54,510 nt of DNA from Clostridia bacterium (GCA_017624905.1 JAGAMD010000003.1:1-54510), one strand, 5' to 3'; positions 20,701 to 28,064 are shown, numbered from the stretch's first letter. Notes: a model not told the origin generated them from the sequence alone. Numbers and translations: made by a program.

Positions 20701-21098
20701 GAGGTAACACCTTCAGGAATTACAATATCGCCAACTATATAAGTGCTTTGAAACGCACTGCTGCCAATTGTAGTTACGGAACTGGGGATTGTTACCTTGC
20801 CGAACACCTTTTTGTTGTCTTTGAAAGCGTTGTCGGCAATAGCAGTAACCTTGTAGTCAACAACTCCGGATTTGGTTTCAGCAGGAAAACTTGCAGGAAT
20901 ATCAAATTTAGGAGTTTTTTCTAAGTTTACTGTAGCTTGAGTGATGGTTGCACTCTGAGTTTCATCATCTAAAGTATATTTCCATACTATACCATCAATT
21001 TCAGTTTCAGCAGCAAACACCGTGAATACGGAAAGTGTGGTAAATAAAATTAAAGTTAAAATGGAAGCAAAAAGAATTTTGCCAAGGCTTCTTTTCAT
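17742..21098 (-). CDS. Secreted LRR / CxxC-repeat / CotH-kinase protein
   Basis: This 1118-residue exported protein has three parts after a signal peptide (about 1-29). Residues about 60-400 are BspA-type leucine-rich repeats (LRR_5), recognisable as IPSSVTTIGSSAFQ and IPEGVTSIGANAFYNC. Residues about 400-640 hold CxxC modules (CVVCDS, CRNCNE, CTDCGE, CSICGT, CSVCGT). Residues about 690-1110 form a CotH-type atypical kinase domain, with RGNST...YPYNIKF near the start, a conserved YNGRYDGVYML strand, and the metal-binding WDWDFAIGN motif. CotH kinases phosphorylate proteins outside the cell (spore coat CotB/CotG in Bacillus); here it could modify surface proteins or polysaccharide-bound partners. 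It is monocistronic with a good promoter. Confidence 0.9.
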   Translation of the reverse strand: MKRSLGKILFASILTLILFTTLSVFTVFAAETEIDGIVWKYTLDDETQSATITQATVNLEKTPKFDIPASFPAETKSGVVDYKVTAIADNAFKDNKKVFGKVTIPSSVTTIGSSAFQSTYIVGDIVIPEGVTSIGANAFYNCFGITSVKLPSTITTIEEGTFYKCHSLTSVNTENITSYGKNCFFDCRSLLEIRFASKVDSIGSTAFSQCYSLHGTYDLSVVESMSLDAFKKCTRITSFVIPNLDVDILPLFEGCTGLESVVATNNLKYTSSDGVLYTDNFKTLVFYPYQKDATTYIVPSHVTTIGAKAFKNNAHVEKIIISNNVTSISDGAFSSTKIKTAYIPNSISQISVDTFKDCSSLEWVVLDANISTIGVGAFDGTPTTFMLYTKNDKLAAPSNVRNFFKVSETKCVEHRYGYLDLAPSCDEYGYNQCVVCDSLSFVKELGHSGPIVEKVALSCTTDEYSVVNCRNCNEQVKIITETCEGHISNFKTVLGGDNAPSYVIGNCLVCRETYIESFTPFKDACENHANTESITLSEAGCKTNGLVITYCTDCGELIEQENTPKSECVFEESNQTVIHSTCSVNGQLIDECSICGTKKYTTLELAPHKHSWYTVESNFGYEYSTCSVCGTFESRKVDYSVFNMLIGQISKYYETYYAPDMVAMLKPILENKDMNLTQEAVDYNVDLLRNLLSNLKFNVNDIPVVFIEKDGNLSKEYSSAKFFIAYKENGEYKVEAIEHNGTIKIRGNSTANSIKYPYNIKFSSKVDLFGMGAGKKYSLLANLYDQTLIRNAIAIDFAESIGLENTSKYIMVEVYYNGRYDGVYMLTTPVDVGEARVEIDEENDFLLEIKSNHGDDNTGLIMSHDGLFKEFGGLNMLVEAPEEMSAEAYSKLVSTFNQISLAIYSGDWEEIQKWVDVESMAKFYLLHDYLKAVDIGYDSTQFYIQDGKLYGGPVWDWDFAIGNKDTGTGQDGGSWGAYINTGSYADICFGVKDDSTTGFWANSIWHSGSTGYFLHLYKYSPEFMDLVITYLEEYDQEMTLLYKDVKISKNETLVNSIDKFYEDDAYTAARIKNWEKYTITEKYGVDQRVDISYNNAIDYLREWLESRHNWLKEAYGVQ

Positions 21099-21133
21099 AA
21101 ATAACTCCTTTTTAGGTAGATTTGCACATAATT

Positions 21134-21162
21134 ATTGTACCATATTTAACTTTATATGTCAA
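21134..21162 (-). promoter_or_regulatory. Promoter of the CotH-kinase protein
   Basis: Minus strand -35 TTGACA (21157-21162), 17-base spacer, extended -10 TGGTACAAT (hexamer 21134-21139). Confidence 0.78.
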
Positions 21163-21199
21163 TAATTAATAATAATTATAATAATAAAAAATAAATATC

Positions 21200-21228
21200 T
21201 TGAAAATATCAAATGTCTGTGTTATACT
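21200..21228 (+). promoter_or_regulatory. Promoter of asnA
   Basis: -35 TTGAAA (21200-21205), 17-base spacer, extended -10 TGTTATACT (hexamer 21223-21228). The leader is only about 30 bases, too short for a T-box. Confidence 0.75.
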
Positions 21229-21265
21229 TGAATATATTATTTTTCTCGCAAACAGGAGGATTGTT

Positions 21266-22267
21266 ATGTCGCTTTATATTCCCGACGGCTATAAGTCACT
21301 TTTGGATATTAGACAAACACAGGTGGCAATTAAAAAAGTAAAAGACTTCTTTGAAAGAGATTTGGCAATTGCACTGAATTTAACTCGTGTATCTGCGCCA
21401 ATGTTTGTTTCAAAAAATAGCGGACTTAACGATAATCTTAACGGAGTTGAAAGACCTGTAAACTTCGATGTGTTGGATGGCACAAATCTTGAAATCGTTC
21501 ATTCACTTGCAAAATGGAAAAGAGTAGCCCTAAAGGACTACGGCTTTCAACCGGGTGAAGGCTTATATACAGATATGATAGCTATTCGCCGTGATGAGGA
21601 GCCTGATAATATTCATTCAATGTACGTTGACCAATGGGACTGGGAGAAAATCATCACCAAGGAGCAACGCACAGAGAGAACTCTTAAAAAGACAGTAAAA
21701 ATTATTTATGATACATTAAAGCATACCGAAAACTATATTGCTTATGAGTATGATTTCATCGGTAAAATGCTACCTGATGATATTTTCTTTGTTACATCAC
21801 AAGAGCTTGAAGATATGTATCCGGAGCTTACCGCAAAGGAAAGAGAAAAGGCAATTGCTAAAGAACACGGAGCGGTGTTTATAATGCAAATCGGTGGAAA
21901 GCTAAAGTCCGGTAAAATTCACGACGGACGCGCACCTGACTATGATGACTGGAGCTTAAATGGTGATATTATTGTATATTATCCTGTCCTTGACATTGCA
22001 TTTGAGCTATCCTCAATGGGTATAAGAGTTGACGAGGAAGCATTGAAGAGTCAGCTTCAAGAAAGAGGCTGCGAGGAGAGAATGAAGCTTGATTACCATA
22101 AAGCCCTATTAAATGGTGATTTGCCATACACCATAGGTGGTGGTATTGGTCAATCAAGAATGTGTATGTATTTCTTGAGAAAAGCACATATTGGAGAGGT
22201 ACAATCCTCATATTGGGGAGAAAAAACCTCAAAGGAGTGTCTGGAAAAAGGTGTACACCTACTATAA
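21266..22267 (+). CDS. asnA: Aspartate-ammonia ligase (asparagine synthetase A)
   Basis: This 333-residue enzyme makes asparagine from aspartate and ammonia with ATP going to AMP. It is related to class II aspartyl-tRNA synthetases. Family segments include [14 protein letters not shown] at the start, [48 protein letters not shown] and the C-terminal [17 protein letters not shown]-site motif with its conserved Arg. The start at 21266 has AGGAGG just upstream; the longer ORF adds 22 residues that overlap the promoter. A DMT transporter follows after 3 bases. Confidence 0.96.
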   Translation: MSLYIPDGYKSLLDIRQTQVAIKKVKDFFERDLAIALNLTRVSAPMFVSKNSGLNDNLNGVERPVNFDVLDGTNLEIVHSLAKWKRVALKDYGFQPGEGLYTDMIAIRRDEEPDNIHSMYVDQWDWEKIITKEQRTERTLKKTVKIIYDTLKHTENYIAYEYDFIGKMLPDDIFFVTSQELEDMYPELTAKEREKAIAKEHGAVFIMQIGGKLKSGKIHDGRAPDYDDWSLNGDIIVYYPVLDIAFELSSMGIRVDEEALKSQLQERGCEERMKLDYHKALLNGDLPYTIGGGIGQSRMCMYFLRKAHIGEVQSSYWGEKTSKECLEKGVHLL

Positions 22268-22270
22268 AAT

Positions 22271-23161
22271 ATGAAACACACATGGATACTTTTAATCCTG
22301 CTTTACGGTATTTTTAAAGGATTAAGAGAGGCACTTAAGAAAAAATCTATGGAAAAGCATAGCGTAGTAGAGGTTTTGTTCTTCTATACGCTATTTGCTT
22401 TTATAATGACGATTCCTTTTTCAATAAATCAAGGAATTTTAGATGTTAGCTTAAAATACCATATCGCGATTTTCATAAAAGCATTTATCATTTTTGTTGC
22501 GTGGTTGTGTGCCCTTAATTCTATAAAACGACTACCTCTTAGTATTTATGGTGTTATGGATATGGGAAGAATGCTGTTCACCATTGTCCTCGGTGTTGTT
22601 TTCTTGGGTGAAACAATAGGACTTTTCCAAGGCATTGGAATGGCGTTCGTTTTAGTAGGAGTTACGCTTGTAAATTTCTCAACAAAAAAGAAAAGTGGAG
22701 AAAATACAACACTAAAGGTATTGCCACTTGTTCTTGCATCTTGTATTTTAAATGCGACCTCCGGAGTGCTTGATAAATTTTTGTTATCTACCACAACAGA
22801 TAGAATAATTTTTGGCACAGAGATATTAACGCCAACTCAAATGCAGTTTTGGTATATGCTATACCTAACCTCGTTCTATTTCATTTACATATTAATAAAG
22901 AAAGAGAAGATAAATGTAAAAAAATGCGTAAAATCTCCTTGGATATGGATTTTGAGTGCACTTTTTATAACTGCAGACAAGGCGTTGTTCGTTGCAAATG
23001 CGGATCCAAATAGCCAAGTTGTTGTAATGACACTTATAAAACAATGCTCGGTTTTGGTTACAATTGCACTAGGTAGAATAATATATAAAGAGAAGGATAT
23101 CTTCTATCGAGTCTGTTGTGCAATAATAATTATTGCAGGAATTACAATTTCTGTAATTTAG
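22271..23161 (+). CDS. EamA/DMT-superfamily transporter
   Basis: This 296-residue integral membrane protein has about ten hydrophobic segments arranged as two EamA-type repeats of five. The repeat ends are recognisable as LGVVFLGETIGLFQGIGMAFVLVG and LGRIIYKEKDIFYRVCCAIIIIAG-like segments. The drug/metabolite transporter superfamily moves amino acids, sugars or other metabolites. It begins 3 bases after asnA without a clear ribosome site, so translation is probably coupled, which hints at a link with asparagine or aspartate traffic, although that is only an inference. The last gene base precedes the tRNA-Leu promoter by a few bases. Confidence 0.83.
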   Translation: MKHTWILLILLYGIFKGLREALKKKSMEKHSVVEVLFFYTLFAFIMTIPFSINQGILDVSLKYHIAIFIKAFIIFVAWLCALNSIKRLPLSIYGVMDMGRMLFTIVLGVVFLGETIGLFQGIGMAFVLVGVTLVNFSTKKKSGENTTLKVLPLVLASCILNATSGVLDKFLLSTTTDRIIFGTEILTPTQMQFWYMLYLTSFYFIYILIKKEKINVKKCVKSPWIWILSALFITADKALFVANADPNSQVVVMTLIKQCSVLVTIALGRIIYKEKDIFYRVCCAIIIIAGITISVI

Positions 23162-23164
23162 TAC

Positions 23165-23193
23165 TTGACAAACGGAAAAATATGTTGTATAAT
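23165..23193 (+). promoter_or_regulatory. Promoter of tRNA-Leu
   Basis: -35 TTGACA (23165-23170), 17-base spacer, consensus -10 TATAAT (23188-23193). A perfect 9-bp inverted repeat starts 3 bases after the -10. Confidence 0.88.
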
Positions 23194-23195
23194 AT

Positions 23196-23219
23196 GTGCG
23201 TTGTGAAAAAACAACGCAC
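23196..23219 (+). repeat. Inverted repeat at the tRNA-Leu transcription start
   Basis: GTGCGTTGT (23196-23204) and ACAACGCAC (23211-23219) form a perfect inverted repeat around GAAAAA. It covers the predicted start site and ends 8 bases before the tRNA. It could be an operator or a hairpin in the precursor leader. Confidence 0.7.
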
Positions 23220-23227
23220 AATAATAT

Positions 23228-23311
23228 GCGGGTGTAGCGGAATTGGCAGACGCGCTAGACTTAGGATCTAGTGTCTCCGACATGCAGGTTCGACCCCTGT
23301 CACCCGCACCA
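23228..23311 (+). tRNA. tRNA-Leu (anticodon TAG)
   Basis: The acceptor stem GCGGGTG/CACCCGC is perfect. The anticodon stem CTAGA/TCTAG encloses loop CTTAGGA (anticodon TAG), a class II long variable arm follows, and the T arm contains GGTTCGACC. CCA is encoded at 23309-23311. Confidence 0.96.
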
Positions 23312-23312
23312 A

Positions 23313-23346
23313 AAAAGACAAGTTCAATTGAACTTGTCTTTTTTCC
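23313..23346. terminator. Bidirectional terminator between tRNA-Leu and the dehydrogenase
   Basis: A perfect palindrome with an 11-bp arm GACAAGTTCAA is flanked by A and T runs, so it can stop transcription from both sides. Confidence 0.93.
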
Positions 23347-23348
23347 TT

Positions 23349-24296
23349 TTATTTAACTAAATTTTGATCTTTACCATCAAGATAAGCCTCAATGTTTGAA
23401 AGTACGGTGCCAAAGCACCTTGTTCTTGATTCAAAAGAGCCCCAAGCCATATGTGGCGTTAAGATTACATTTTCTTTATCTAAAATCTTATTAAAAGGAT
23501 GCTCCTTTGGTAGTGGTTCGGTGGAAAAAACATCACAAGCCATACCACCAATTGTGCTATTAAGTATAGCATCAGTAACTGCACTCTCGTCCCATATAGC
23601 GCCACGAGCTACATTTATAATTATAGCGTTCTTTTTCATAAGCTCAAGCTGATTTTTACCAATCATCCCACGAGTCTCATTTGAAAGAGGACAATGTATA
23701 GAAATAATATCGGATTTTTTAAGTATTGTTTCAAGGTCTACGCACTCAAAATCAGACACAGGTGTGCGTTTGTTTACTAAAATATTGCATCCAAGTGCTT
23801 CGGCAACTGTGGCTACCTTGCGGCCAATGTTGCCAAATCCAATTATGCCCCAAGTCATTCCTTCTAGCTCATGATAAACCGGTTCAAGCATATTAGCACT
23901 AATGCTTTTTTGATATTTTCCATTATGCACAAAGTTTCTATATTCATTTAAGTGCGTCATAAGTGAGCAAGCCATTGAAATTGTTACCTGAGCGACACAA
24001 GATGTGGAGTAAGCGGGGGTATTGGCTACTTTTATTCCTCGACTGTTACAGTATGCTATATCTATGTTGTCATAGCCGGTTGCAGTTTCACAAATCAACT
24101 TTAAATTGGGTGCGTTTTTAACCACGTCCTCGACCATTTTCACCTTGTTAACTATAACTATATCTGCATCCTTGACTCTTTCCTTTGCCTCTTCTTGTGT
24201 GCTTGTGGGATATTTGATAACTGTACCAAATTTTTCAGCACCGCTAAGATCAAGGTCATCGCCAAGAGTCTTATAATCCAAAACAACAATATTCAT
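23349..24296 (-). CDS. D-isomer 2-hydroxyacid dehydrogenase family protein
   Basis: This 315-residue NAD-dependent enzyme interconverts a 2-keto acid and a D-2-hydroxy acid. The Rossmann motif WGIIGFGNIGR is near residue 147. The catalytic set is visible as Arg in NVARGAIWDE, Glu in VFSTEPLP and His in TPHMAWGS. The substrate could be glycerate, lactate or hydroxypyruvate; GyaR/HprA-like enzymes are the nearest by feel, and this is not decided. The start is MNIVVLDYKT at 24296 with AGAGG upstream; the longer ORF overlaps the upstream gene. It begins one base after the metallopeptidase gene stops, so the two form an operon. Confidence 0.9.
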   Translation of the reverse strand: MNIVVLDYKTLGDDLDLSGAEKFGTVIKYPTSTQEEAKERVKDADIVIVNKVKMVEDVVKNAPNLKLICETATGYDNIDIAYCNSRGIKVANTPAYSTSCVAQVTISMACSLMTHLNEYRNFVHNGKYQKSISANMLEPVYHELEGMTWGIIGFGNIGRKVATVAEALGCNILVNKRTPVSDFECVDLETILKKSDIISIHCPLSNETRGMIGKNQLELMKKNAIIINVARGAIWDESAVTDAILNSTIGGMACDVFSTEPLPKEHPFNKILDKENVILTPHMAWGSFESRTRCFGTVLSNIEAYLDGKDQNLVK

Positions 24297-24297
24297 A

Positions 24298-24810
24298 TTA
24301 ACCTCTTTTAAGTAATTGCTTTCTTGCTTTGTAATTTGGCAATTCTGCTTCAACTATTTGCCAAAATTTTTTTGAGTGGTTCATTTCCTTAAGATGTGCA
24401 AGCTCATGCACACATACATATTCAATTGCCTCGTAGGGATAGAGAGCTAGTCTATAACTAAAATTCAGTGTCTTTTTTGACGAACAGCTGCCAAAACGAG
24501 TTTTAGCCGAATTTATTGAAACTCTTTCGTAAGAAACACCCATTTTGTTTGAATAATATTCTAAAATAGGTTCAATAATTTCTCTTGCACGTTTCTTTAG
24601 CTCTTTAATCTCGTTTTCACTAAAATCCTTGGGGATGTGTGCGTTTTTTACAAGCTCTTGCTTCTTTTTTATCCATTCTAAATGACTGGAAACAAAGTCA
24701 TTTATCAGCTTTTCACTTGCTTTTAAAGGAGCACGTACAACAACCTTGCCATCACGCTTTACTTGTAAACACAAGGTGCGTCTTTTAGAACGAACAACTT
24801 CATATTCCAT
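24298..24810 (-). CDS. YgjP-like (M48/DUF45) metallopeptidase-domain protein
   Basis: This 170-residue protein is of the YgjP family of small zinc-peptidase-like proteins. It shows the SKRRTLCLQVKRDGKVVVRAP N-terminal beta sheet, the TRFGSCSSKKTLNFSYRLALYP family signature, the zinc motif HELAH and the downstream NHSKKFW third-ligand region. Biochemical function in bacteria is not well established. The start at 24810 is chosen because the ORF before it is not conserved in character and AAAGGAG lies 11 bases upstream. It is the first gene of a minus-strand operon with the dehydrogenase. Confidence 0.9.
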   Translation of the reverse strand: MEYEVVRSKRRTLCLQVKRDGKVVVRAPLKASEKLINDFVSSHLEWIKKKQELVKNAHIPKDFSENEIKELKKRAREIIEPILEYYSNKMGVSYERVSINSAKTRFGSCSSKKTLNFSYRLALYPYEAIEYVCVHELAHLKEMNHSKKFWQIVEAELPNYKARKQLLKRG

Positions 24811-24845
24811 AAATGCGTCGTCTCCTTTGTAATCATTATGATATA

Positions 24846-24874
24846 ATTTTACCATACACTTTTATTTTTGTCAA
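24846..24874 (-). promoter_or_regulatory. Promoter of the YgjP-dehydrogenase operon
   Basis: Minus strand -35 TTGACA (24869-24874), 17-base spacer, extended -10 TGGTAAAAT (hexamer 24846-24851). Confidence 0.82.
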
Positions 24875-24892
24875 TTACGACAAAATATGCTA

Positions 24893-24921
24893 TTGAAAAA
24901 TATAAAATATTATGATATACT
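24893..24921 (+). promoter_or_regulatory. Promoter of smpB
   Basis: -35 TTGAAA (24893-24898), 17-base spacer, extended -10 TGATATACT (hexamer 24916-24921), divergent from the YgjP promoter. Confidence 0.75.
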
Positions 24922-24959
24922 TTTAAAGCATAGATGTAAAATTATGAAAGGAGACTGAA

Positions 24960-25427
24960 ATGGCTGAAAAAAGCATTAAAGTAATTGCTCAAAATAAAAA
25001 GGCTTATCACGATTATTTTATTGAAGAAAAATATGAAGCCGGTATTGAGCTTTTTGGCACAGAGGTTAAATCCTTGCGTGCTGGCAAGGTCAATTTAAAG
25101 GACTCCTTTTGTAAGGTGTATGGAGGTGAGCTTCTAGCACTTGGAGTTCATATTAGTCCATATGAGCAAGGCAATCTCTTTAATAAGGATCCACTTCGTC
25201 ATAAGCGTCTGCTAATGCACAAAAAAGAAATAATGAAGCTTAATGGCCTTTTGACACGAGATGGCTATTCTTTGATTCCTTTGTCCCTTTATTTTAAAGG
25301 TTCACGAGTAAAAATGGAAATAGGACTATGCAAAGGCAAAAAACTTTATGACAAGCGTGAGAGCGATGCTAAGCGTGATGCAAACAGAATGATTGAAAGA
25401 ACAATGAAAGGTGCGCGTGAGGACTAA
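24960..25427 (+). CDS. smpB: SsrA-binding protein SmpB
   Basis: This 155-residue protein carries tmRNA to stalled ribosomes. Family segments are complete: [15 protein letters not shown], the [23 protein letters not shown] core, [31 protein letters not shown] and the basic C-terminal tail [16 protein letters not shown], which enters the decoding centre. GAAAGGAG precedes the start. An acyltransferase gene overlaps its stop by one base (TAATG), and the tmRNA gene lies 0.9 kb downstream, so the rescue pair is almost adjacent. Confidence 0.97.
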   Translation: MAEKSIKVIAQNKKAYHDYFIEEKYEAGIELFGTEVKSLRAGKVNLKDSFCKVYGGELLALGVHISPYEQGNLFNKDPLRHKRLLMHKKEIMKLNGLLTRDGYSLIPLSLYFKGSRVKMEIGLCKGKKLYDKRESDAKRDANRMIERTMKGARED

Positions 25428-26320
25428 TGAAGAAATATCTTGAACAATTTTTAAAGGATTTTGAATATAAAGACAGTGATGCACAGTTCTTGCTCGGCGA
25501 GTATGATAAAATTGCAGGTAACTGGAGTTCAAATGATCAATTCAATAAAATTATCGCTGAATATGAAAAATCAATTAAAATCGACTATTATAATGATGTT
25601 TTAGTAAAAGCTCAAAATGCTGGTAATAATGTAGGTGTTCATCCTTACACATCAGGACTTCTCATTTTTATGTGTCTTTCAAAGCATTTAAAGAAGCTTT
25701 ATTTAGAAAAAGGCATTTCCGAGGAAATATATCATAACTCAATGCTTGATTTAAGATACAAGCTTGAGGAATGTAAGCTTGTTAAGAATATCATTGGTTC
25801 ATTTGTTGCTTGGTGGTTCCCGGGATTTTTTGACATGACAAGATTTGCTCTTGGCAGACTTCAGTTTGAGCTTTCCACCTACAATGGAGAGGATTACGAA
25901 AAGAATGGCAAAAAGGTAACAAAGGGTGATATTGTTATTGGTGTACATATTCCAAGAAGTGAAACACCAATTACAAAGGAAGCAACAGATGATGCTTACG
26001 AACAAGCTGCAAAATTCTTTGCTGATCAAATACCAAACAAGCAAATCGTGTTTGTTTGTCACAGCTGGCTACTTTACAAAGCGACACTTGAGGTGTTCCC
26101 AAAGCATACAAATACATACAGATTCATTCACGAGTTTGATGTAACTTGGGAAACTCACGATAAAGAGGGCGAATACAATGATGCTTGGCGTCTGTTTGAT
26201 ATGGACTATACGGGCAAGGTAGAAGACTATCCGGAAAATTCAAGTATGCGTCGTGCATATAAGCAATACCTACTTGACGGTGGTAAAACAGGCGAAGGCT
26301 TTGGAATTATAATGTATTGA
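25427..26320 (+). CDS. Acyltransferase-domain protein (NAT_N / GNAT_C-like)
   Basis: This 297-residue soluble protein has no signal or membrane segment. It resembles the two-domain acyltransferases seen in Clostridia, in which an N-terminal helical domain is followed by a GNAT-type fold; motifs such as GVHIPRSETPITKEATDDAYEQA and VFVCHSWLLYK support this. The substrate is unknown. Its start overlaps the smpB stop (TAATG), so it is translationally coupled to smpB. Its stop is 32 bases before the tmRNA. Position between the two ribosome-rescue genes is suggestive, but a role in rescue is only an inference. Confidence 0.7.
   Translation: MKKYLEQFLKDFEYKDSDAQFLLGEYDKIAGNWSSNDQFNKIIAEYEKSIKIDYYNDVLVKAQNAGNNVGVHPYTSGLLIFMCLSKHLKKLYLEKGISEEIYHNSMLDLRYKLEECKLVKNIIGSFVAWWFPGFFDMTRFALGRLQFELSTYNGEDYEKNGKKVTKGDIVIGVHIPRSETPITKEATDDAYEQAAKFFADQIPNKQIVFVCHSWLLYKATLEVFPKHTNTYRFIHEFDVTWETHDKEGEYNDAWRLFDMDYTGKVEDYPENSSMRRAYKQYLLDGGKTGEGFGIIMY
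26308..26313 (+). promoter_or_regulatory. Possible -10 element for the tmRNA
   Basis: A TATAAT sits inside the end of the acyltransferase gene, but the -35 position (about 26285-26290) is poor. The tmRNA may instead be processed from the smpB transcript. Confidence 0.3.
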
Positions 26321-26352
26321 AATTAACCGACGGCATTCGTCGTCGGCAATAT

Positions 26353-26743
26353 GGGTACGTAATGGTTTCGACGGGGACTGTAAGATATGATAAGCGTAGC
26401 GGGCTGGCTAATCCCGTATAATGGCTAAACTTAAATAATAAACGACAACAGAAAAGTTGCTATGGCTGCCTAACTAATTGCCCCTCGGGGCGATTAGTGG
26501 CAGTGCCGTGGACATAAGCTCCACCCGTTCCTCTGGGGAGTACCTCGACCCCGGACTGAGCGTAAAATGAGAGGTGAACATGAACCGAGAGTTGCCTTTG
26601 TATCGGTCATGCATAAAAAGGCTACCCGAATAAGAGCCTGTTAATCGGCGCTTTGTAGGGGAATTTTAATAGATTAACTGCCTACGGAGAAATTTATATC
26701 AAGTGGTTTTCGGACGCGGGTTCGACTCCCGCCGTATCCACCA
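26353..26743 (+). ncRNA. ssrA: Transfer-messenger RNA (tmRNA)
   Basis: The 5' end GGGTACG pairs with CGTATCC before the discriminator and encoded CCA (26741-26743), forming a tRNA-Ala-like acceptor with one G-U pair. GTAATGGTTTCGACGGGGA at the start and the T-arm GGGTTCGACTCCC at the end are diagnostic. The tag frame reads AAC GAC AAC AGA AAA GTT GCT ATG GCT GCC TAA (26441-26473), giving NDNRKVAMAA with the usual small hydrophobic end. The codon before AAC is ATA (26438-26440), not the usual GCN or GGN resume codon. The length of about 391 bases is typical of one-piece tmRNA. SmpB is encoded 0.9 kb upstream. Confidence 0.96.
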
Positions 26744-26750
26744 AAAACAA

Positions 26751-26786
26751 AAAGGAAACGCAACGACGTTTCCTTTTTTGTTTTTA
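26751..26786 (+). terminator. Terminator of tmRNA
   Basis: AAAGGAAACG and CGTTTCCTTT pair around CAACGA and end in a T-rich run. Confidence 0.92.
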
Positions 26787-27153
26787 ACGAGTGCTAACGA
26801 AATGTGAGAGTCGAACCCTAGCCGTTAAGAAAGCTTCCGGCGAAAGGCTTTAGGCGATAACCGAAGATTTTTTCAAGGTACAAGCAATAAATGTAGAAAA
26901 TTACCTTGAAAAAATAAAGAGGAGAACTCCCCCCTTGAAAATATAGTAAAGAAGAGCACCCTTGTGATGATTATTTATTTGCTTTTCTTAAAAATAAATC
27001 AAAAATCTACTGAATCAAGCCATAATTATTACAAAATGCACTTAAATATATATGAATAAATTAACATATGTGCATATATTCTGCAAAAATCGACACTTTT
27101 TTACAATTCAAAAGTAGCAAATATTAAATTTGTGTTAATTATTTAAATAATCG
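26787..27153. other. Gene-free stretch after tmRNA with inverted repeats
   Basis: No gene is supported here. The first part contains GAGTCGAACCC (26808-26818), an 11-base inverted copy of the tmRNA T-arm GGGTTCGACTC. Next comes a hairpin AAAGC...GCTTT (about 26830-26851). A perfect 14-bp inverted repeat ATTTTTTCAAGGTA (26867-26880) / TACCTTGAAAAAAT (26902-26915) has a 21-base loop. From 26950 to the promoter at 27154 the DNA is simply AT-rich. tmRNA genes are common phage and island attachment sites, so this may be an integration scar. Confidence 0.55.
26867..26915. repeat. Perfect 14-bp inverted repeat
   Basis: Arms at 26867-26880 and 26902-26915 are exact reverse complements around 21 bases. 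It may be a terminator for an unseen transcript or a remnant end of a small element. Confidence 0.8.
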
Positions 27154-27182
27154 TTGTCTAAAAAACTAAAGTATGTTAGAAT
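27154..27182 (+). promoter_or_regulatory. Promoter of the YwaF-like / YhhN-like pair
   Basis: -35 TTGTCT (27154-27159), 17-base spacer, extended -10 TGTTAGAAT (hexamer 27177-27182). The leader before the ATG is about 55 bases. Confidence 0.6.
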
Positions 27183-27242
27183 ACAGGTGTATTTAATGTT
27201 TTTTAACATTGTTTACAAATTATTCATTTTTGGATAGGTTTT

Positions 27243-28064
27243 ATGGAGTTTATAAGAAAATTTTTATCTATTTTATCTGCTGAGATGACCGAGCCGCAAA
27301 GCTATCATTGGTTTCACCTTATGTTTGTTGCAATAATGATAGGATTAACTGTCTTTTTATGCATAAAATTTAGAGATACTAATGATAAAACATTTAGACG
27401 AATTGTTTTAATTTGTTGGATAACAATGGTTGTATTAGAGCTTTACAAGCAATTTGAATATAGCTATAGCCTTGATACACCAACAATCGAGTGGGATTAC
27501 CAATGGTACGCTTTCCCATATCAGCTTTGCTCAACACCACTTTATGCTTTACCTTTCATAGCATTTATGAAGGATTGCAAATTTAGAGATGCAATTATTG
27601 CTTATATGGCAACATTCTCAATATTCGGTGGTCTTGCTACATTCTGTTATCCTGAACAAGTATTTATTAGTACGATAGGTATTAATATTCAGACTATGGT
27701 TCACCATGGTTTGCAAATAGTTCTTGGTGTATATTTCATATCGTATGTTAGAAAAAAATTCTCAATTAAATACTATTTATGGGGAATTCCTGTATTTGCA
27801 TCCTTTATGGCATTAGCAATAATTGTAAATGAGCTATATGTTATGATTTTAGGAACGGGTGAAACCTTTAATATGTTCTATGTTAGCCGTCATTTTGAGT
27901 GCACATTGCCAATATTAGATGGAATTTATGATGAGGTAACATACATACCTTTCCTACTTATTTATATTTTTGGATTTGTTTTAATTTCCGCAATAATTTA
28001 TTTTACATCAAAATTAATTCTATTTATAATACATAAGGTTAAGGATAAAAAACAACATGCTTAA
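27243..28064 (+). CDS. YwaF-like multispanning membrane protein
   Basis: This 273-residue protein has about seven hydrophobic segments. The order of features (HLMFVAIMIGL first helix, WYAFPYQLCSTPLYALP motif, HHGLQIVLGVYF helix, MFYVSRHFECTLPILDG loop) resembles the YwaF/TIGR02206 family of membrane proteins with unknown function. A His pair (HH) sits in the membrane near residue 160. The ribosome site is weak (GGATAGG). It overlaps the next gene by 8 bases, so the two are an operon. I am only moderately sure of the family. Confidence 0.6.
   Translation: MEFIRKFLSILSAEMTEPQSYHWFHLMFVAIMIGLTVFLCIKFRDTNDKTFRRIVLICWITMVVLELYKQFEYSYSLDTPTIEWDYQWYAFPYQLCSTPLYALPFIAFMKDCKFRDAIIAYMATFSIFGGLATFCYPEQVFISTIGINIQTMVHHGLQIVLGVYFISYVRKKFSIKYYLWGIPVFASFMALAIIVNELYVMILGTGETFNMFYVSRHFECTLPILDGIYDEVTYIPFLLIYIFGFVLISAIIYFTSKLILFIIHKVKDKKQHA

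Noticed and set aside
21200-21265. Longer N terminus for asnA.
   Set aside because: The extra 22 codons overlap the -10 element, and AGGAGG fits the ATG at 21266.
21229-21265. T-box riboswitch in front of asnA.
   Set aside because: The leader is only about 30 bases long, which is too short for a T-box.
21266-22267. Lasso-peptide cyclase paired with the PqqD cassette.
   Set aside because: asnA is the ammonia-dependent type (AsnA), unrelated to the AsnB-like lasso cyclase, and lies about 10 kb away.
26806-26851. A tRNA gene on the minus strand after tmRNA.
   Set aside because: It has a T-loop-like GGTTCGA, but no matching acceptor, D or anticodon arms could be drawn.
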